Assembly (NCBI RefSeq): GCF_037975245.1
Contig: NC_092571.1
Location: 5,974,001-6,038,000, forward strand
DNA length: 64,000 nt
Reading direction: 5' to 3'
DNA from: Apostichopus japonicus
Taxonomy: Eukaryota > Echinodermata > Holothuroidea > Aspidochirotida > Stichopodidae
Shown: one piece after another, positions 29,238 through 43,249 of the stretch
Layout: the number at the start of each line of letters is the position of its first letter
Position numbering within the stretch: position 1 is the stretch's first letter
The notes under the pieces: generated by a model
Database searches by the model: none
Told to the model about the DNA's origin: nothing
What the model saw: the letters and a program-made list of their open reading frames with translations, nothing else
Translations under genes and position numbers: made by a program

Positions 29238-31005
29238 TCGATTGATCGGTACCGAACATTCGATTGATCGGTAACGAACATTCGATTGATCAATACCGCA
29301 CATTCGATTGATCGGTACCGCACGTTCGATTCATCGGTACGGTACCGAACATTCGATTGTTCGGTACCGTACATTCGTTTGATCGGTACCGCACATTCGA
29401 TTGATCGGTACCGCACATTAAATTGATCGTTACGCACATTCGATTGATCGGTACCGAACATTCCATTGATCGGTACCGCACATTTGATTGATCGGTACCG
29501 AACATTCGATTGATATGTACCGCATATATGATTGATCGGTACCGCACATTCGATCGATCGGTACCGAACATTCGATCGATCGGTACCGAACATTGTATTG
29601 ATCGGTACCGAACATTCGATTGATCGGTAACGAACATTCGATTGATCGGTACCGAACATTCGATTGATCGGTACCGAACATTCGATTGATCGGTACCGAA
29701 CATTCGATTGATCAATACCGCACATTCGATTGATCGGTAACGCACATTCGATTGATCGGTATCGAACATTCGATTGATCGGTACCGCACATTCGATTGAT
29801 CGGTACCGCACATATGATTGATCGGTACCGCACATTCGATTGATCGGTACCGCACATTAGATTGATCGGTACCGCACATTCGATTGATCGGTACCGAACA
29901 TTCGATTGATCGGTACAGCACATTCGATTGATCGGTAGCGCACATTCGATTGATGTGTACCGCATATATGACTGATCGGTACCGCACATTCGATTGATCG
30001 GTACCGAACATTCGATTGATCGGTACGGTACCGAACATTCGATTGTTCGGTATCGCACATTAGTTGATCGGTACCGCACATTCGATTGATCGGTACCGCA
30101 CATTCGATTGATCGGTACCGTACATTCGATTGATCGGTACCGCACATTCGATTGATCGGTACCGCACATTCGATTGTTCGGTACCGCACATTCGATTGAT
30201 CGGTATCGCACATTCGATTGATCGTTACCGCACATTCGATTGATCGGTACCGCACATTCGATTGATCGGTACCGCACATTCGATTGATCGGTACCGAACA
30301 TTCGATTGATCAATACCGCACATTCGATTGATCGGTAACGCACATTCGATTGATCGGTACCGAACATTCGATTGATCGGTACCGAACATTCGATTCATCG
30401 GTAACGCACATTCGATTGATCGGTACCGAACATTCGATTGATCGGTACCGAACATTCGATTGATCGGTAACGCACATTCGATTGATCAGTACCGAACATT
30501 CGATTGATCGGTACCGCACATTCGATTGATGTGTACCGCATATATGATTGATCGGTACCGCACATTCGATTGATCGGTACCGAACATTCGATTGATCGGT
30601 ACCGAACATTCTATTGATCGGTACCGAACATTGGATTGATCAATACCGCACATTCGATTGATCGGTATCGAACATTCGATTGATCAATACCGCACATTCG
30701 ATTGATCGGTACCGCACATTCGATTGATCGGTACCGAACATTCGATTGATCAATACCGCACATTCGATTGATCGGTACCGCACATTCGATTGATCGGTAC
30801 CGAACATTCGATTCATCGGTACCGCACATTCGATTGATCGGTACCGCACATTCGATTGATGTGTACCGCATATATGATTGATCGGTACCGCACATTCGAT
30901 TGATCGGTACCGAACATTCGATTGATCGGTACCGAACATTCTATTGATCGGTACCGAACATTCGATTGATCGGTACCGAACATTCGATTGATCGGTACCG
31001 CACAA
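29238..31005 (+). repeat. HOR family 4 (1768 bp), copy 2
   Basis: Markers 29335 and 30021 and the 21-bp monomer at 29428 fall exactly 1768 bp after those of copy 1. I saw no differences from copies 1 and 3 in the stretches I compared. Confidence 0.9.
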
Positions 31006-32773
31006 TCGATTGATCGGTACCGAACATTCGATTGATCGGTAACGAACATTCGATTGATCAATACCGCACATTCGATTGATCGGTACCGCACGTTCGATTC
31101 ATCGGTACGGTACCGAACATTCGATTGTTCGGTACCGTACATTCGTTTGATCGGTACCGCACATTCGATTGATCGGTACCGCACATTAAATTGATCGTTA
31201 CGCACATTCGATTGATCGGTACCGAACATTCCATTGATCGGTACCGCACATTTGATTGATCGGTACCGAACATTCGATTGATATGTACCGCATATATGAT
31301 TGATCGGTACCGCACATTCGATCGATCGGTACCGAACATTCGATCGATCGGTACCGAACATTGTATTGATCGGTACCGAACATTCGATTGATCGGTAACG
31401 AACATTCGATTGATCGGTACCGAACATTCGATTGATCGGTACCGAACATTCGATTGATCGGTACCGAACATTCGATTGATCAATACCGCACATTCGATTG
31501 ATCGGTAACGCACATTCGATTGATCGGTATCGAACATTCGATTGATCGGTACCGCACATTCGATTGATCGGTACCGCACATATGATTGATCGGTACCGCA
31601 CATTCGATTGATCGGTACCGCACATTAGATTGATCGGTACCGCACATTCGATTGATCGGTACCGAACATTCGATTGATCGGTACAGCACATTCGATTGAT
31701 CGGTAGCGCACATTCGATTGATGTGTACCGCATATATGACTGATCGGTACCGCACATTCGATTGATCGGTACCGAACATTCGATTGATCGGTACGGTACC
31801 GAACATTCGATTGTTCGGTATCGCACATTAGTTGATCGGTACCGCACATTCGATTGATCGGTACCGCACATTCGATTGATCGGTACCGTACATTCGATTG
31901 ATCGGTACCGCACATTCGATTGATCGGTACCGCACATTCGATTGTTCGGTACCGCACATTCGATTGATCGGTATCGCACATTCGATTGATCGTTACCGCA
32001 CATTCGATTGATCGGTACCGCACATTCGATTGATCGGTACCGCACATTCGATTGATCGGTACCGAACATTCGATTGATCAATACCGCACATTCGATTGAT
32101 CGGTAACGCACATTCGATTGATCGGTACCGAACATTCGATTGATCGGTACCGAACATTCGATTCATCGGTAACGCACATTCGATTGATCGGTACCGAACA
32201 TTCGATTGATCGGTACCGAACATTCGATTGATCGGTAACGCACATTCGATTGATCAGTACCGAACATTCGATTGATCGGTACCGCACATTCGATTGATGT
32301 GTACCGCATATATGATTGATCGGTACCGCACATTCGATTGATCGGTACCGAACATTCGATTGATCGGTACCGAACATTCTATTGATCGGTACCGAACATT
32401 GGATTGATCAATACCGCACATTCGATTGATCGGTATCGAACATTCGATTGATCAATACCGCACATTCGATTGATCGGTACCGCACATTCGATTGATCGGT
32501 ACCGAACATTCGATTGATCAATACCGCACATTCGATTGATCGGTACCGCACATTCGATTGATCGGTACCGAACATTCGATTCATCGGTACCGCACATTCG
32601 ATTGATCGGTACCGCACATTCGATTGATGTGTACCGCATATATGATTGATCGGTACCGCACATTCGATTGATCGGTACCGAACATTCGATTGATCGGTAC
32701 CGAACATTCTATTGATCGGTACCGAACATTCGATTGATCGGTACCGAACATTCGATTGATCGGTACCGCACAA
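31006..32773 (+). repeat. HOR family 4 (1768 bp), copy 3
   Basis: Markers 31103 and 31789 and the 21-bp monomer at 31196 are in register with copies 1 and 2. A fourth unit would begin at 32,774, but the sequence departs there into an extra block. Confidence 0.9.
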
Positions 32774-33340
32774 TCGATTGATCGGTACCGAACATTCGAT
32801 TGATCGGTACCGCACATTCGATTGATCGGTACCGAACATTCGATTCATCGGTACCGCACATTCGATTGATCGGTACCGCACATTCGATTGATGTGTACCG
32901 CATATATGATTGATCGGTACCGCACATTCGATTGATCGGTACCGAACATTCGATTGATCGGTACAGCACATTCTATTGATCGGTACCGAACATTCGATTG
33001 ATCGGTACCGAACATTCGATTGATCGGTACCGCACAATCGATTGATCGGTACCGAACTTTCGATTGATCGGTACCGAACATTCGATTGATCGGTACCGCA
33101 CATTCGATTGATCGGTACCGCATATTCGATTGTTCGGTACCGCACATTCGATTGATCAATATCGGACATTCGATTGATCGGTACTGCACATTCGATTGAT
33201 CGGTACCGAACATTCGATTGATCGATACCGCACATTCGATTGATCGGTACCGAACATTCGATTGATCGGTACCGCACATTTGATTGATCGGTATCGCACA
33301 TTAATCGGTACCGCACATATGATTGATCGGTACCGAACAT
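32774..33340 (+). repeat. 567-bp insertion between family 4 copies
   Basis: The offset between copies 3 and 4 is 2335, which is 1768 plus 567. The extra 567 bp equal 25 monomers plus one 17-bp truncated monomer (33289-33305). Its content (tail ending cat, gtgtacc, cacattctatt, gaactttcg, caatatcgg) recurs at offset 2115 in 34,960-35,420, so this is a satellite-internal transposition or exchange product. Confidence 0.82.
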
Positions 33341-36300
33341 TCGATTGATCGGTACCGAACATTCGATTGATCGGTAACGAACATTCGATTGATCAATACC
33401 GCACATTCGATTGATCGGTACCGCACGTTCGATTCATCGGTACGGTACCGAACATTCGATTGTTCGGTACCGTACATTCGTTTGATCGGTACCGCACATT
33501 CGATTGATCGGTACCGCACATTAAATTGATCGGTACGCACATTCGATTGATCGGTACCGAACATTCCATTGATCGGTACCGCACATTTGATTGATCGGTA
33601 CCGAACATTCGATTGATATGTACCGCATATATGATTGATCGGTACCGCACATTCGATCGATCGGTACCGAACATTCGATCGATCGGTACCGAACATTGTA
33701 TTGATCGGTACCGAACATTCGATTGATCGGTAACGAACATTCGATTGATCGGTACCGAACATTCGATTGATCGGTACCGAACATTCGATTGATCGGTACC
33801 GAACATTCGATTGATCAATACCGCACATTCGATTGATCGGTAACGCACATTCGATTGATCGGTATCGAACATTCGATTGATCGGTACCGCACATTCGATT
33901 GATCGGTACAGCACATATGATTGATCGGTACCGCACATTCGATTGATCGGTACCGCACATTAGATTGATCGGTACCGCACATTCGATTGATCGGTACCGA
34001 ACATTCGATTGATCGGTACAGCACATTCGATTGATCGGTAGCGCACATTCGATTGATGTGTACCGCATATATGACTGATCGGTACCGCACATTCGATTGA
34101 TCGGTACCGAACATTCGATTGATCGGTACGGTACCGAACATTCGATTGTTCGGTATCGCACATTAGTTGATCGGTACCGCACATTCGATTGATCGGTACC
34201 GCACATTCGATTGATCGGTACCGTACATTCGATTGATCGGTACCGCACATTCGATTGATCGGTACCGCACATTCGATTGTTCGGTACCGCACATTCGATT
34301 GATCGGTATCGCACATTCGATTGATCGTTACCGCACATTCGATTGATCGGTACCGCACATTCGATTGATCGGTACCGCACATTCGATTGATCGGTACCGA
34401 ACATTCGATTGATCAATACCGCACATTCGATTGATCGGTAACGCACATTCGATTGATCGGTACCGAACTTTTGATTGATCGGTACCGAACATTCGATTCA
34501 TCGGTAACGCACATTCGATTGATCGGTACCGAACATTCGATTGATCGGTACCGAACATTCGATTGATCGGTAACGCACATTCGATTGATCAGTACCGAAC
34601 ATTCGATTGATCGGTACCGAACATTCGATTGATGTGTACCGCATATATGATTGATCGGTACCGCACATTCGATTGATCGGTACCGAACATTCGATTGATC
34701 GGTACCGAACATTCTATTGATCGGTACCGAACATTGGATTGATCAATACCGCACATTCGATTGATCGGTACCGCACATTCGATTGATCGGTACCGCACAT
34801 TCGATTGATCGGTATCGAACATTCGATTGATCAATACCGCACATTCGATTGATCGGTACCGCACATTCGATTGATCGGTACCGAACATTCGATTGATCAA
34901 TACCGCACATTCGATTGATCGGTACCGCACATTCGATTGATCGGTACCGAACATTCGATTCATCGGTACCGCACATTCGATTGATCGGTACCGCACATTC
35001 GATTGATGTGTACCGCATATATGATTGATCGGTACCGCACATTCGATTGATCGGTACCGAACATTCGATTGATCGGTACCGAACATTCTATTGATCGGTA
35101 CCGAACATTCGATTGATCGGTACCGAACATTCGATTGATCGGTACCGCACAATCGATTGATCGGTACCGAACTTTCGATTGATCGGTACCGAACATTCGA
35201 TTGATCGGTACCGCACATTCGATTGATCGGTACCGCATATTCGATTGTTCGGTACCGCACATTCGATTGATCAATATCGGACATTCGATTGATCGGTACT
35301 GCACATTCGATTGATCGGTACCGAACATTCGATTGATCGATACCGCACATTCGATTGATCGGTACCGAACATTCGATTGATCGGTACCGCACATTTGATT
35401 GATCGGTATCGCACATTAATCGGTACCGCACATATGATTGATCGGTACCGCACATTCGATTGATCGTTACAACACATTCGATTGATCGGTACCGCACATT
35501 CGATTGATCGGTACCGAACATTCGATTGATCGGTACCGCACAATCGATTGTTCGGTACCGCACATTCGATTGATCGGTATCGCACATTAATCGGTACCGC
35601 ACATATGATTGATCGGTACCGCACATTCGATTGATCGGTACAACACATTTGATTGATCGGTACCGCAAATTCGATTGATCGGTACCGAACATTCGATTGA
35701 TCGGTAACGCAAATTCGATTGATCGGTACCGCACATTCGATTGATCGGTACCGAACATTCGATTGATCGGTAACGTACATTCGATTGATCGGTAACGTAC
35801 ATTCGATTGATCGGTACCGAACATTCGATTGATCGGTACCGAACATTCGATTGATCGGTAACGCACATTCGATTGATCGGTACCGAACATTCGATTGATC
35901 GGTACCGAACATTCGATTGATCGGTACCGATCATTCGATTGATCGGTACCGAACATTCGATTGATCGGTACCGAACATTCGATTGATCGGTACCGAACAT
36001 TCGATTGATCGGTACCGAACATTCGATTGATCAATACCGAACATTCGATTGATCGGTACCGCACATTCGATTGATCGGTACCGAACATTCGATTGATCGG
36101 TACCGCACAATCGATTGATCGGTACCGCACATTCGATTGTTCGGTACCGATCTTTCGATTGTTCGGTACCGCACATTCGATTGATCGGTACCGCACATTC
36201 GATTGATCGATACCGCACATTCGATTGATCGGTACCGAACATTCGATTGATCGGTACCGCACATTTGATTGATCGGTATCGCACATTAATCGGTACCGCA

Positions 36301-37824
36301 CATATGATTGATCGGTACCGAACATTCGATTGATCGGTAACGCACATTCGATTGATCGGTACCGCACATTCGATTGATCGGTACCGAAAATTCGATTGAT
36401 CGGTACCGAACATTCGATTGATCAATACCGAACATTCGATTGATCGGTACCGCACATTCGATTGATCGGTACCGAACATTCGATTGATCGGTACCGCACA
36501 ATCGATTGATCGGTACCGCACATTCGATTGTTCGGTACCGCACTTTCGATTGTTCGGTACCGCACATTCGATTGATCGGTACCGCACATTCGATTGATCG
36601 GTACCGCACATTCGATTGATCGATACCGCACATTCGATTGATCGGTACCGAACATTCGATTGATCGGTACCGCACATTTGATTGATCGGTATCGCACATT
36701 AATCGGTACCGCACATATGATTGATCGGTACCGAACATTCGATTGATCGGTAACGCACATTCGATTGATCGGTACCGCCCATTCGATTCATCGGTACCGA
36801 ACATTCGATTGATCGGTAACGCACATTCGATTGATCGGTACCGAACATTCGATTGATCGGTACCGAACATTCGATTGATCGGTAACGCATATTCGATTGA
36901 TCGGTACCGTACATTCGATTGATCGGTACCGAACATTCGATTGATCGGTACCGAACATTCGATTGATTTGTACCGAACATTCGATTGATCAATACCGCAC
37001 ATTCGATTGATCGGTACCGCACATTCGATTGATCGGTACCGAACATTCGATTGATCGGTACCGCACAATCGATTGATCGGTACCGAACATTCGATTGATC
37101 GGTACCGAACATTCGATTGATCAATACCGCACATTCGATTGATCGGTAACGAACATTCGATTGATCGGTACCGCACAATCGATTGATCGGTACCGAACAT
37201 TCGATTGATCAATACCGCACATTGGATTTATCGGTACGGTACCGAACATTCGATTGTTCGGTATCGCACATAAGTTGATCGGTACCGCACATTCGATTGA
37301 TCGGTACCGCACATTCGATTGATCGGTACCGCATAGTCGATTGTTCGGTACCGCACATTCGATTGATCAATACCGCACATTCGATTGATCGGTACCGCAC
37401 ATTCGATTGATCGGTACCGAACATTCGATTGATCGGTACCGCACAATCGATTGATCGGTACCGAACATTCGATTGATGGGTACCGAACATTCGATTGATC
37501 GGTACCGCACATTCGATTGATCGGTACAGAACATTCGATTGATCGGTAACGCACATTCGATTGATCGGTACCGCACATTCGATTGATCGGTACCGCACAT
37601 TCGATTCATCGGTACCGCACATTCGATTGATCGGTACCGCACATTCGATTGATCGGTACCGAACATTCGATTGATCGGTACCGCACATTCGATTGATCGG
37701 TACCGCACATTCGATTGATCGGTACCGAACATTCGATTGATCGATACCGCACATTCGATTGATCGGTACCGAACATTCGATTGATCGGTACCGCACATTT
37801 GATTGATCGGTATCGCACATTAAT
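33289..37824 (+). repeat. Cluster of 17-bp truncated monomers
   Basis: Six monomers read cggtatcgcacattaat, five bases shorter than cggtatcgcac plus attcgattaat. They lie at 33289-33305, 35404-35420, 35575-35591, 36274-36290, 36687-36703 and 37808-37824. Each is followed by a cggtaccgcacatatg monomer. The full-length form with the same attaat tail appears at 39333 and often after 43 kb. The short form is therefore best read as a 5-bp deletion spread by local duplication. Confidence 0.87.
33341..35400 (+). repeat. HOR family 4, diverged copy 4
   Basis: It is collinear with copy 3 at offset 2335 (markers 33438 and 34124), then at 2379 after two extra monomers near 34,757. It lacks the cgttacgcac change of copies 1-3 and reads cggtacgcac at 33531. 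It has private changes such as cggtacagcacatatg near 33,904. It therefore branched off before the three-copy amplification. The right part shifts to the variant string of the 32,774-33,340 block. Confidence 0.82.
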
Positions 37825-39594
37825 CGGTACCGCACATATGATTGATCGGTACCGCACATTCGATTGATCGGTACAACACATTCGATTGATCGGTACCGAA
37901 CATTCGATTGATCGGTACCGAACATTCGATTGATCGGTAACGCACATTCGATTGATCGGTACCGCACATTCGATTGATCGGTACCGAACATTCGATTGAT
38001 CGGTAACGCACATTCGATTGATCGGTACCGAACATTCGATTGATCGGTACAGCACATTCGATTGATCGGTAACGCACATTCGATTGATCGGTACCGAACA
38101 TTCGATTGATCGGTACCGAACATTCGATTGATCGGTACCGAACATTCGATTGATCTGTACAACACATTCGATTGATCAATACCGCACATTCGATTGATCG
38201 GTACCGAACATTCGATTGATCGGTACCGCACAATCGATTGATCGGTACCGAACATTCGATTGATCGGTATCGAACATTCGATTGATCAATACCGCACATT
38301 CGATTCATCGGTACGGTACCGAACATTCGATTGTTCGGTATCGCACATTAGTTGATCGGTACCGCACATTCGATTGATCGGTACCGCATATTCGATTGTT
38401 CGGTACCGCACATTCGATTGATCAATACCGCACATTCGATTGATCGGTACCGCACATTCGATTGATCGGTACCGAACATTCGATTGATCGGTATCGCACA
38501 ATCGATTGATCGGTACCGAACATTCGATTGATCAATACCGCACATTGGATTTATCGGTACCGCACATTCGATTGATCGGTACCGAACATTCGATTGATCG
38601 GTACCGCACATTTGATTGATCGGTAACGAACATTCGATTCATCGGTACCGCACAATCGATTGATCAGTACCGAACATTCGATTGATCAATACCGCACATT
38701 GGATTTATCGGTACCGCACATTCGATTGATCGGTACCGAACATTCGATTGATCGGTACCGCACATTCGATTGATCGGTACCGCACATTCGATTCATCGGT
38801 ACGGTACCGAACATTCGATTGTTCGGTATCGCACATTAGTTGATCAGTACCGCACATTCGATTGATCGGTACCGCACATTCGATTGATCGGTACCGCATA
38901 TTCGATTGTTCGGTACCGCACATTCGATTGATCAATACCGCACATTCGATTGATCGGTACCGCACATTCGATTGATCGGTACCGAACATTCGATTGATCG
39001 GTACTGCACATTCGATTGATCGGTACCGCACATTCGATTCATCGGTACGGTACCGAACATTCGATTGTTCGGTATCGCACATTAGTTGATCGGTACCGCA
39101 CATTCGATTGATCGGTACCGCACATATGATTCATCGGTACCGTACATTCGATTCATCGGTACCGCACATTCGATTGTTCGGTACCGCATATTCGATTGTT
39201 CGGTACCGCACATTCGATTGATCGGTATCGAACATTCGATTGATCGGTACCGCACATTCGATTGATCGGTACCGCACATTCGATTGATCGCTACCGAACA
39301 TTCGATTGATCGGTACCGCACATTTGATTGATCGGTATCGCACATTCGATTAATCGGTACCGCACATATGATTGATCGGTACCGCCCATTCGATTGATCG
39401 GTACCGAACATTCGATTGATCGGTACCGAACATTCGATTGATCGGTAACTCACATTCGATTGATCGGTACCGCACATTCGATTGATCGGTACAACACATT
39501 CGATTGATCGGTACCGATCATTCGATTGATCGGTAACGCACATTCGATTGATCGGTACCGAACATTCGATTGATCGGTACCGAACATTCGATTG

Positions 39595-40430
39595 ATCGGT
39601 ACCGCACATTCGATTGATCGGTACCGAACATTCGATTGATCGGTACCGCACAATCGATTGATCGGTACCGAACATTCGATTGATCGGTACTGAACATTCG
39701 ATTGATCAATACCGCACATTCGATTCATCGGTAACGAACATTCGATTGATCGGTACCGCACATTCGATTGATCGGTACCGAACATTCGATTGATCAATAC
39801 CGCACATTCGATTGATCGGTACCGCACATTCGATTGTTCGGTACCGCACATTCGATTGTTCGGTACCGCACATTCGATTGATCCGTATCGAACATTCGAT
39901 TGATCGGTACCGCACATTCGATTGATCGGTACCGCACATTCGATTAATCGGAACCGCACATTCGATTGATCGGTACCGAACATTCGATTGATCAATACCG
40001 CACATTCGATTGATCGGTACCGCACATTCGATTGATCGGTACCGAACATTCGATTGATCGGTACCGCACAATCGATTGATCGGTACCGAACATTCGATTG
40101 ATCGGTACTGAACATTCGATTGATCAATACCGCACATTCGATTCATCGGTAACGAACATTCGATTGATCGGTACCGCACATTCGATTGATCGGTACCGAA
40201 CATTCGATTGATCAATACCGCACATTCGATTGATCGGTACCGCACATTCGATTGTTCGGTACCGCACATTCGATTGTTCGGTACCGCACATTCGATTGAT
40301 CCGTATCGAACATTCGATTGATCGGTACCGCACATTCGATTGATCGGTACCGCACATTCGATTAATCGGAACCGCACATTCGATTGATCGGTACCGAACA
40401 TTCGATTGATCAATACCGCACATTCGATTG
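39595..40430 (+). repeat. 418-bp tandem duplication
   Basis: The string from about 39,595 to 40,012 recurs at 40,013 to 40,430, with similarity to about 40,470. The cggtactg monomers at 39685 and 40103 mark the 418-bp offset, which is exactly 19 monomers. Both copies contain the gatccgtatcg and cggaaccgcac monomers that recur later in the window. Confidence 0.85.
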
Positions 40431-43043
40431 ATCGGTACCGCACATTCGATTGATCGGTACCGAACATTCGATTGATCGGTATTGAACATTCGATTGATCG
40501 GTAGCGATCATTCGATTGATCGGTACCGAACATTCGATTGATCGGTACCGAACATTCGATTGATCGGTACCGAACATTCGATTGATCGGTACCGAACATT
40601 CGATTGATCGGTACCGCACATTCGATTGATCGGTACCGAACATTCGAATGATCGGTACCGCACAATCGATTGATCGGTACCGCACATTCGATTGATCGGT
40701 AACGAACATTCGATTGATCGGTACCACACATTCGATTGATCGGTAACGAACATTCGATCGATCGGTACCGCACATTCGATTGATCGGTACCGAACATTCG
40801 ATTGATCAATACCGCACATTCGATTGATCGGTACCGCACATTCGATTGTTCGGTACCGCACATTCGATTGTTCGGTACCGCACATTCGATTGATCCGTAT
40901 CGAACATTCGATTGATCGGTAACGAACATTCGATTGATCGGTACCGCACAATCGATTGATCGGTACCGAACATTCGATTGATCAATACCGCACATTGGAT
41001 TTATCGGTACCGCACATTCGATTGATCTGTACCGAACATTCGATTGATCGGTACCGCACATTCGATTGATCGGTACAACACATTCGATTGATCGGTACCG
41101 AACATTCGATTGATCGGTAACGCACATTCGATTGATCGGTACCGCACATTCGATTGATCGGTACAACACAATCGATTGATCGGTACCGAACATTCGATTC
41201 ATCGGTACCGAACATTCGATTGATCGGTACCGAACATTCGTTTGATCGGTACCGAACATTCGATTGATCGGTACCGCACAATCGATTGATCGGTACCGAA
41301 CATTCGATTGATCGGTAACGAACATTCGATTGATCAATACCGCACATTCGATTGATCGGTAACGAACATTCGATTGATCGGTACCACACATTCGATTGAT
41401 CGGTACCGCACATTCGATTGTTCGGTACCGCACATTCGATTGATCCGTATCGAACATTCGATTGATCGGTACCGCACATTCGATTGATCGGTACCGCACA
41501 TTCGATTAATCGGAACCGCACATTCGATTGATCGGTACCGAACATTCGATTGATCAATACCGCACATTCGATTGATCGGTACCGCACATTCGATTGATCG
41601 GTACCGAACATTCGATTGATCGGGATCGCACATTCGATTGATCGGTACCGCACATTCGATTGATCGGTACGGTACCGAACATTTGATTGTTCGGTATCGC
41701 ACATTAGTTGATCGGTACCGCACATTCGATTGATCGGTACCGCACATTCGATTGATCGGTACCGCACATTCGATTGATCGGTACCGCACATTCGATTGAT
41801 CGGTACCGCACATTCGATTGATCGGTACCGAACATTCGATTGATCGGTAACGCACATTCGATTGATCGGTACCGAACATTCGATTGATCGGTAACGCACA
41901 TTCGATTGATCGGTAACGCACATTCGATTGATCGGTACCGAACATTCGATTGATCGGTACCGAACATTCGATTGATCGGTACCGAACATTCGATTGATCG
42001 GTACTGTACCGAACATTCGATTGTTCGGTATCGCACATTAGTTGATCGGTACCGCACATTCGATTGATCGGTACCGAACATTCGATTGATCGGTACCGCA
42101 CATTCGATTGATCGGTACAACACATTCGATTGATCGGTACCGCACATTCGATTGATCGGTACCCTACATTCGATTGATCGGTACCGAACATTCGATTAAT
42201 CGGTAACGCACATTCGATTGATCGGTACCGAACATTCGATTGATCGGTACCGAACATTCGATTGATCGGTACCGCACATTCGATTGATCGGTACCGCACA
42301 TTCGATTAATCGGTACCGCACATTCGATTGATCGGTACCGAACATTCGATTGATCAATACCGCACATTCGATTGATCGGTACCGCACATTCGATTGATCG
42401 GTACCGAACATTCGATTGATCGGTAACGCACATTCGATTGATCGGTACCGCACATTCGATTCATCGGTACGGTACCGAACATTCGATTGTTCGGTATCGC
42501 ACATTAGTTGATCGGTACCGCACATTCGATTGATCGGTACCGCACATTCGATTGATCGGTACCGCACATTCGATTCATCGGTACCGCACATTCGATTGAT
42601 CGGTACCGCACATTCGATTGTTCGGTACCGCACATTCGATTGTTCGGTACCGCACATTCGATTGATCGGTATCGAACATTCGATTGATCGGTACCGCACA
42701 TTCGATTGATCGGTGGTACCGAACATTCGATTGTTCGCTACCGCACATTCGATTGATCGGTAACGCACATTCGATTGATCGGTACCGCACATTCGATTGA
42801 TCGGTACCGCACATTCGACTGTTCGGTACCGCACAATCGATTGATCGGTATCGAACATTCGATTGATCGGTAACGAACATTCGATTGATCGGTACCGCAC
42901 AATCGATTGATCGGTACCGCACATTCGATTGATCGGTACCGTACATTCGATTAATCGGTAACGAACATTCGATTGATCGGTACCGAACATTCGATTGATC
43001 GGTACAGCACATTCGATTGATCGGTACCGAACATTCGATTGAT

Positions 43044-43065
43044 GTGTACCGCATATATGATTGAT
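43044..43065 (+). repeat. Last gtgtaccgcatatatg monomer
   Basis: This diverged monomer class (gtg replacing cgg, catatatg replacing cacattcg) occurs many times from 1131 onward, usually once or twice per HOR unit. I did not see it after this copy, so it marks the end of the left-hand variant repertoire. Confidence 0.8.
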
Positions 43066-43249
43066 CGGTACCGCACATTCGATTGATCGGTACCGAACAT
43101 TCGATTGATCGGTACCGAACATTCTATTGATCGGTACCGAACATTCGATTGATCGGTACCGAACATTCGATTGATCGGTACCGAACATTCGATTGATCGG
43201 TACCGCACATTCGATTGATCGGTACCGAACATTCGAATGATCGGTACCG

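Larger units (their letters stand above)
35401..43249 (+). repeat. Mixed satellite mosaic with variant turnover
   Basis: This is 22-bp satellite throughout, with no dominant HOR. Markers are sparse between 34124 and 37232 and between 39043 and 41665. Several variants typical of the right of the window start here: caatacc plus cattggatttat (from about 37,210), gatccgtatcg (from about 39,883) and cgggatcg (from about 41,630). The left-hand gtgtaccgcatatatg class is last seen at 43044-43065. One joint near 42,711 reads cggtggtacc and another near 41,999 reads cggtactgtacc; both look like decayed markers. Confidence 0.85.

Noticed and set aside
40632-40660. cattcgaatgatcgg strings as further inverted monomers
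   Set aside because: Only one base differs from the forward tail (t to a). The flanking sequence stays in forward orientation, so there is no inversion.
39706-41499. Long minus-strand open frames, here 597 codons, encoding a 22-residue repeat (core GTDQSNVRYRSIEC)
   Set aside because: The reverse complement of the monomer has no stop codon in any phase, and 22 bp times three gives a 22-residue repeat in all three minus frames. Overlapping long frames occur throughout, and they end wherever caatacc, cat-tailed or attaat variants create stops. There is no promoter, unique domain or frame preference, so these are by-products of the satellite.
41626-41660. CENP-B-box-like motif in cgggatcg variants (ttcg, four bases, a, then cggga)
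   Set aside because: The CENP-B box core needs two bases between the a and cggg, but this variant has one. The match is one base short and occurs only in a right-hand variant class. It is therefore not called.
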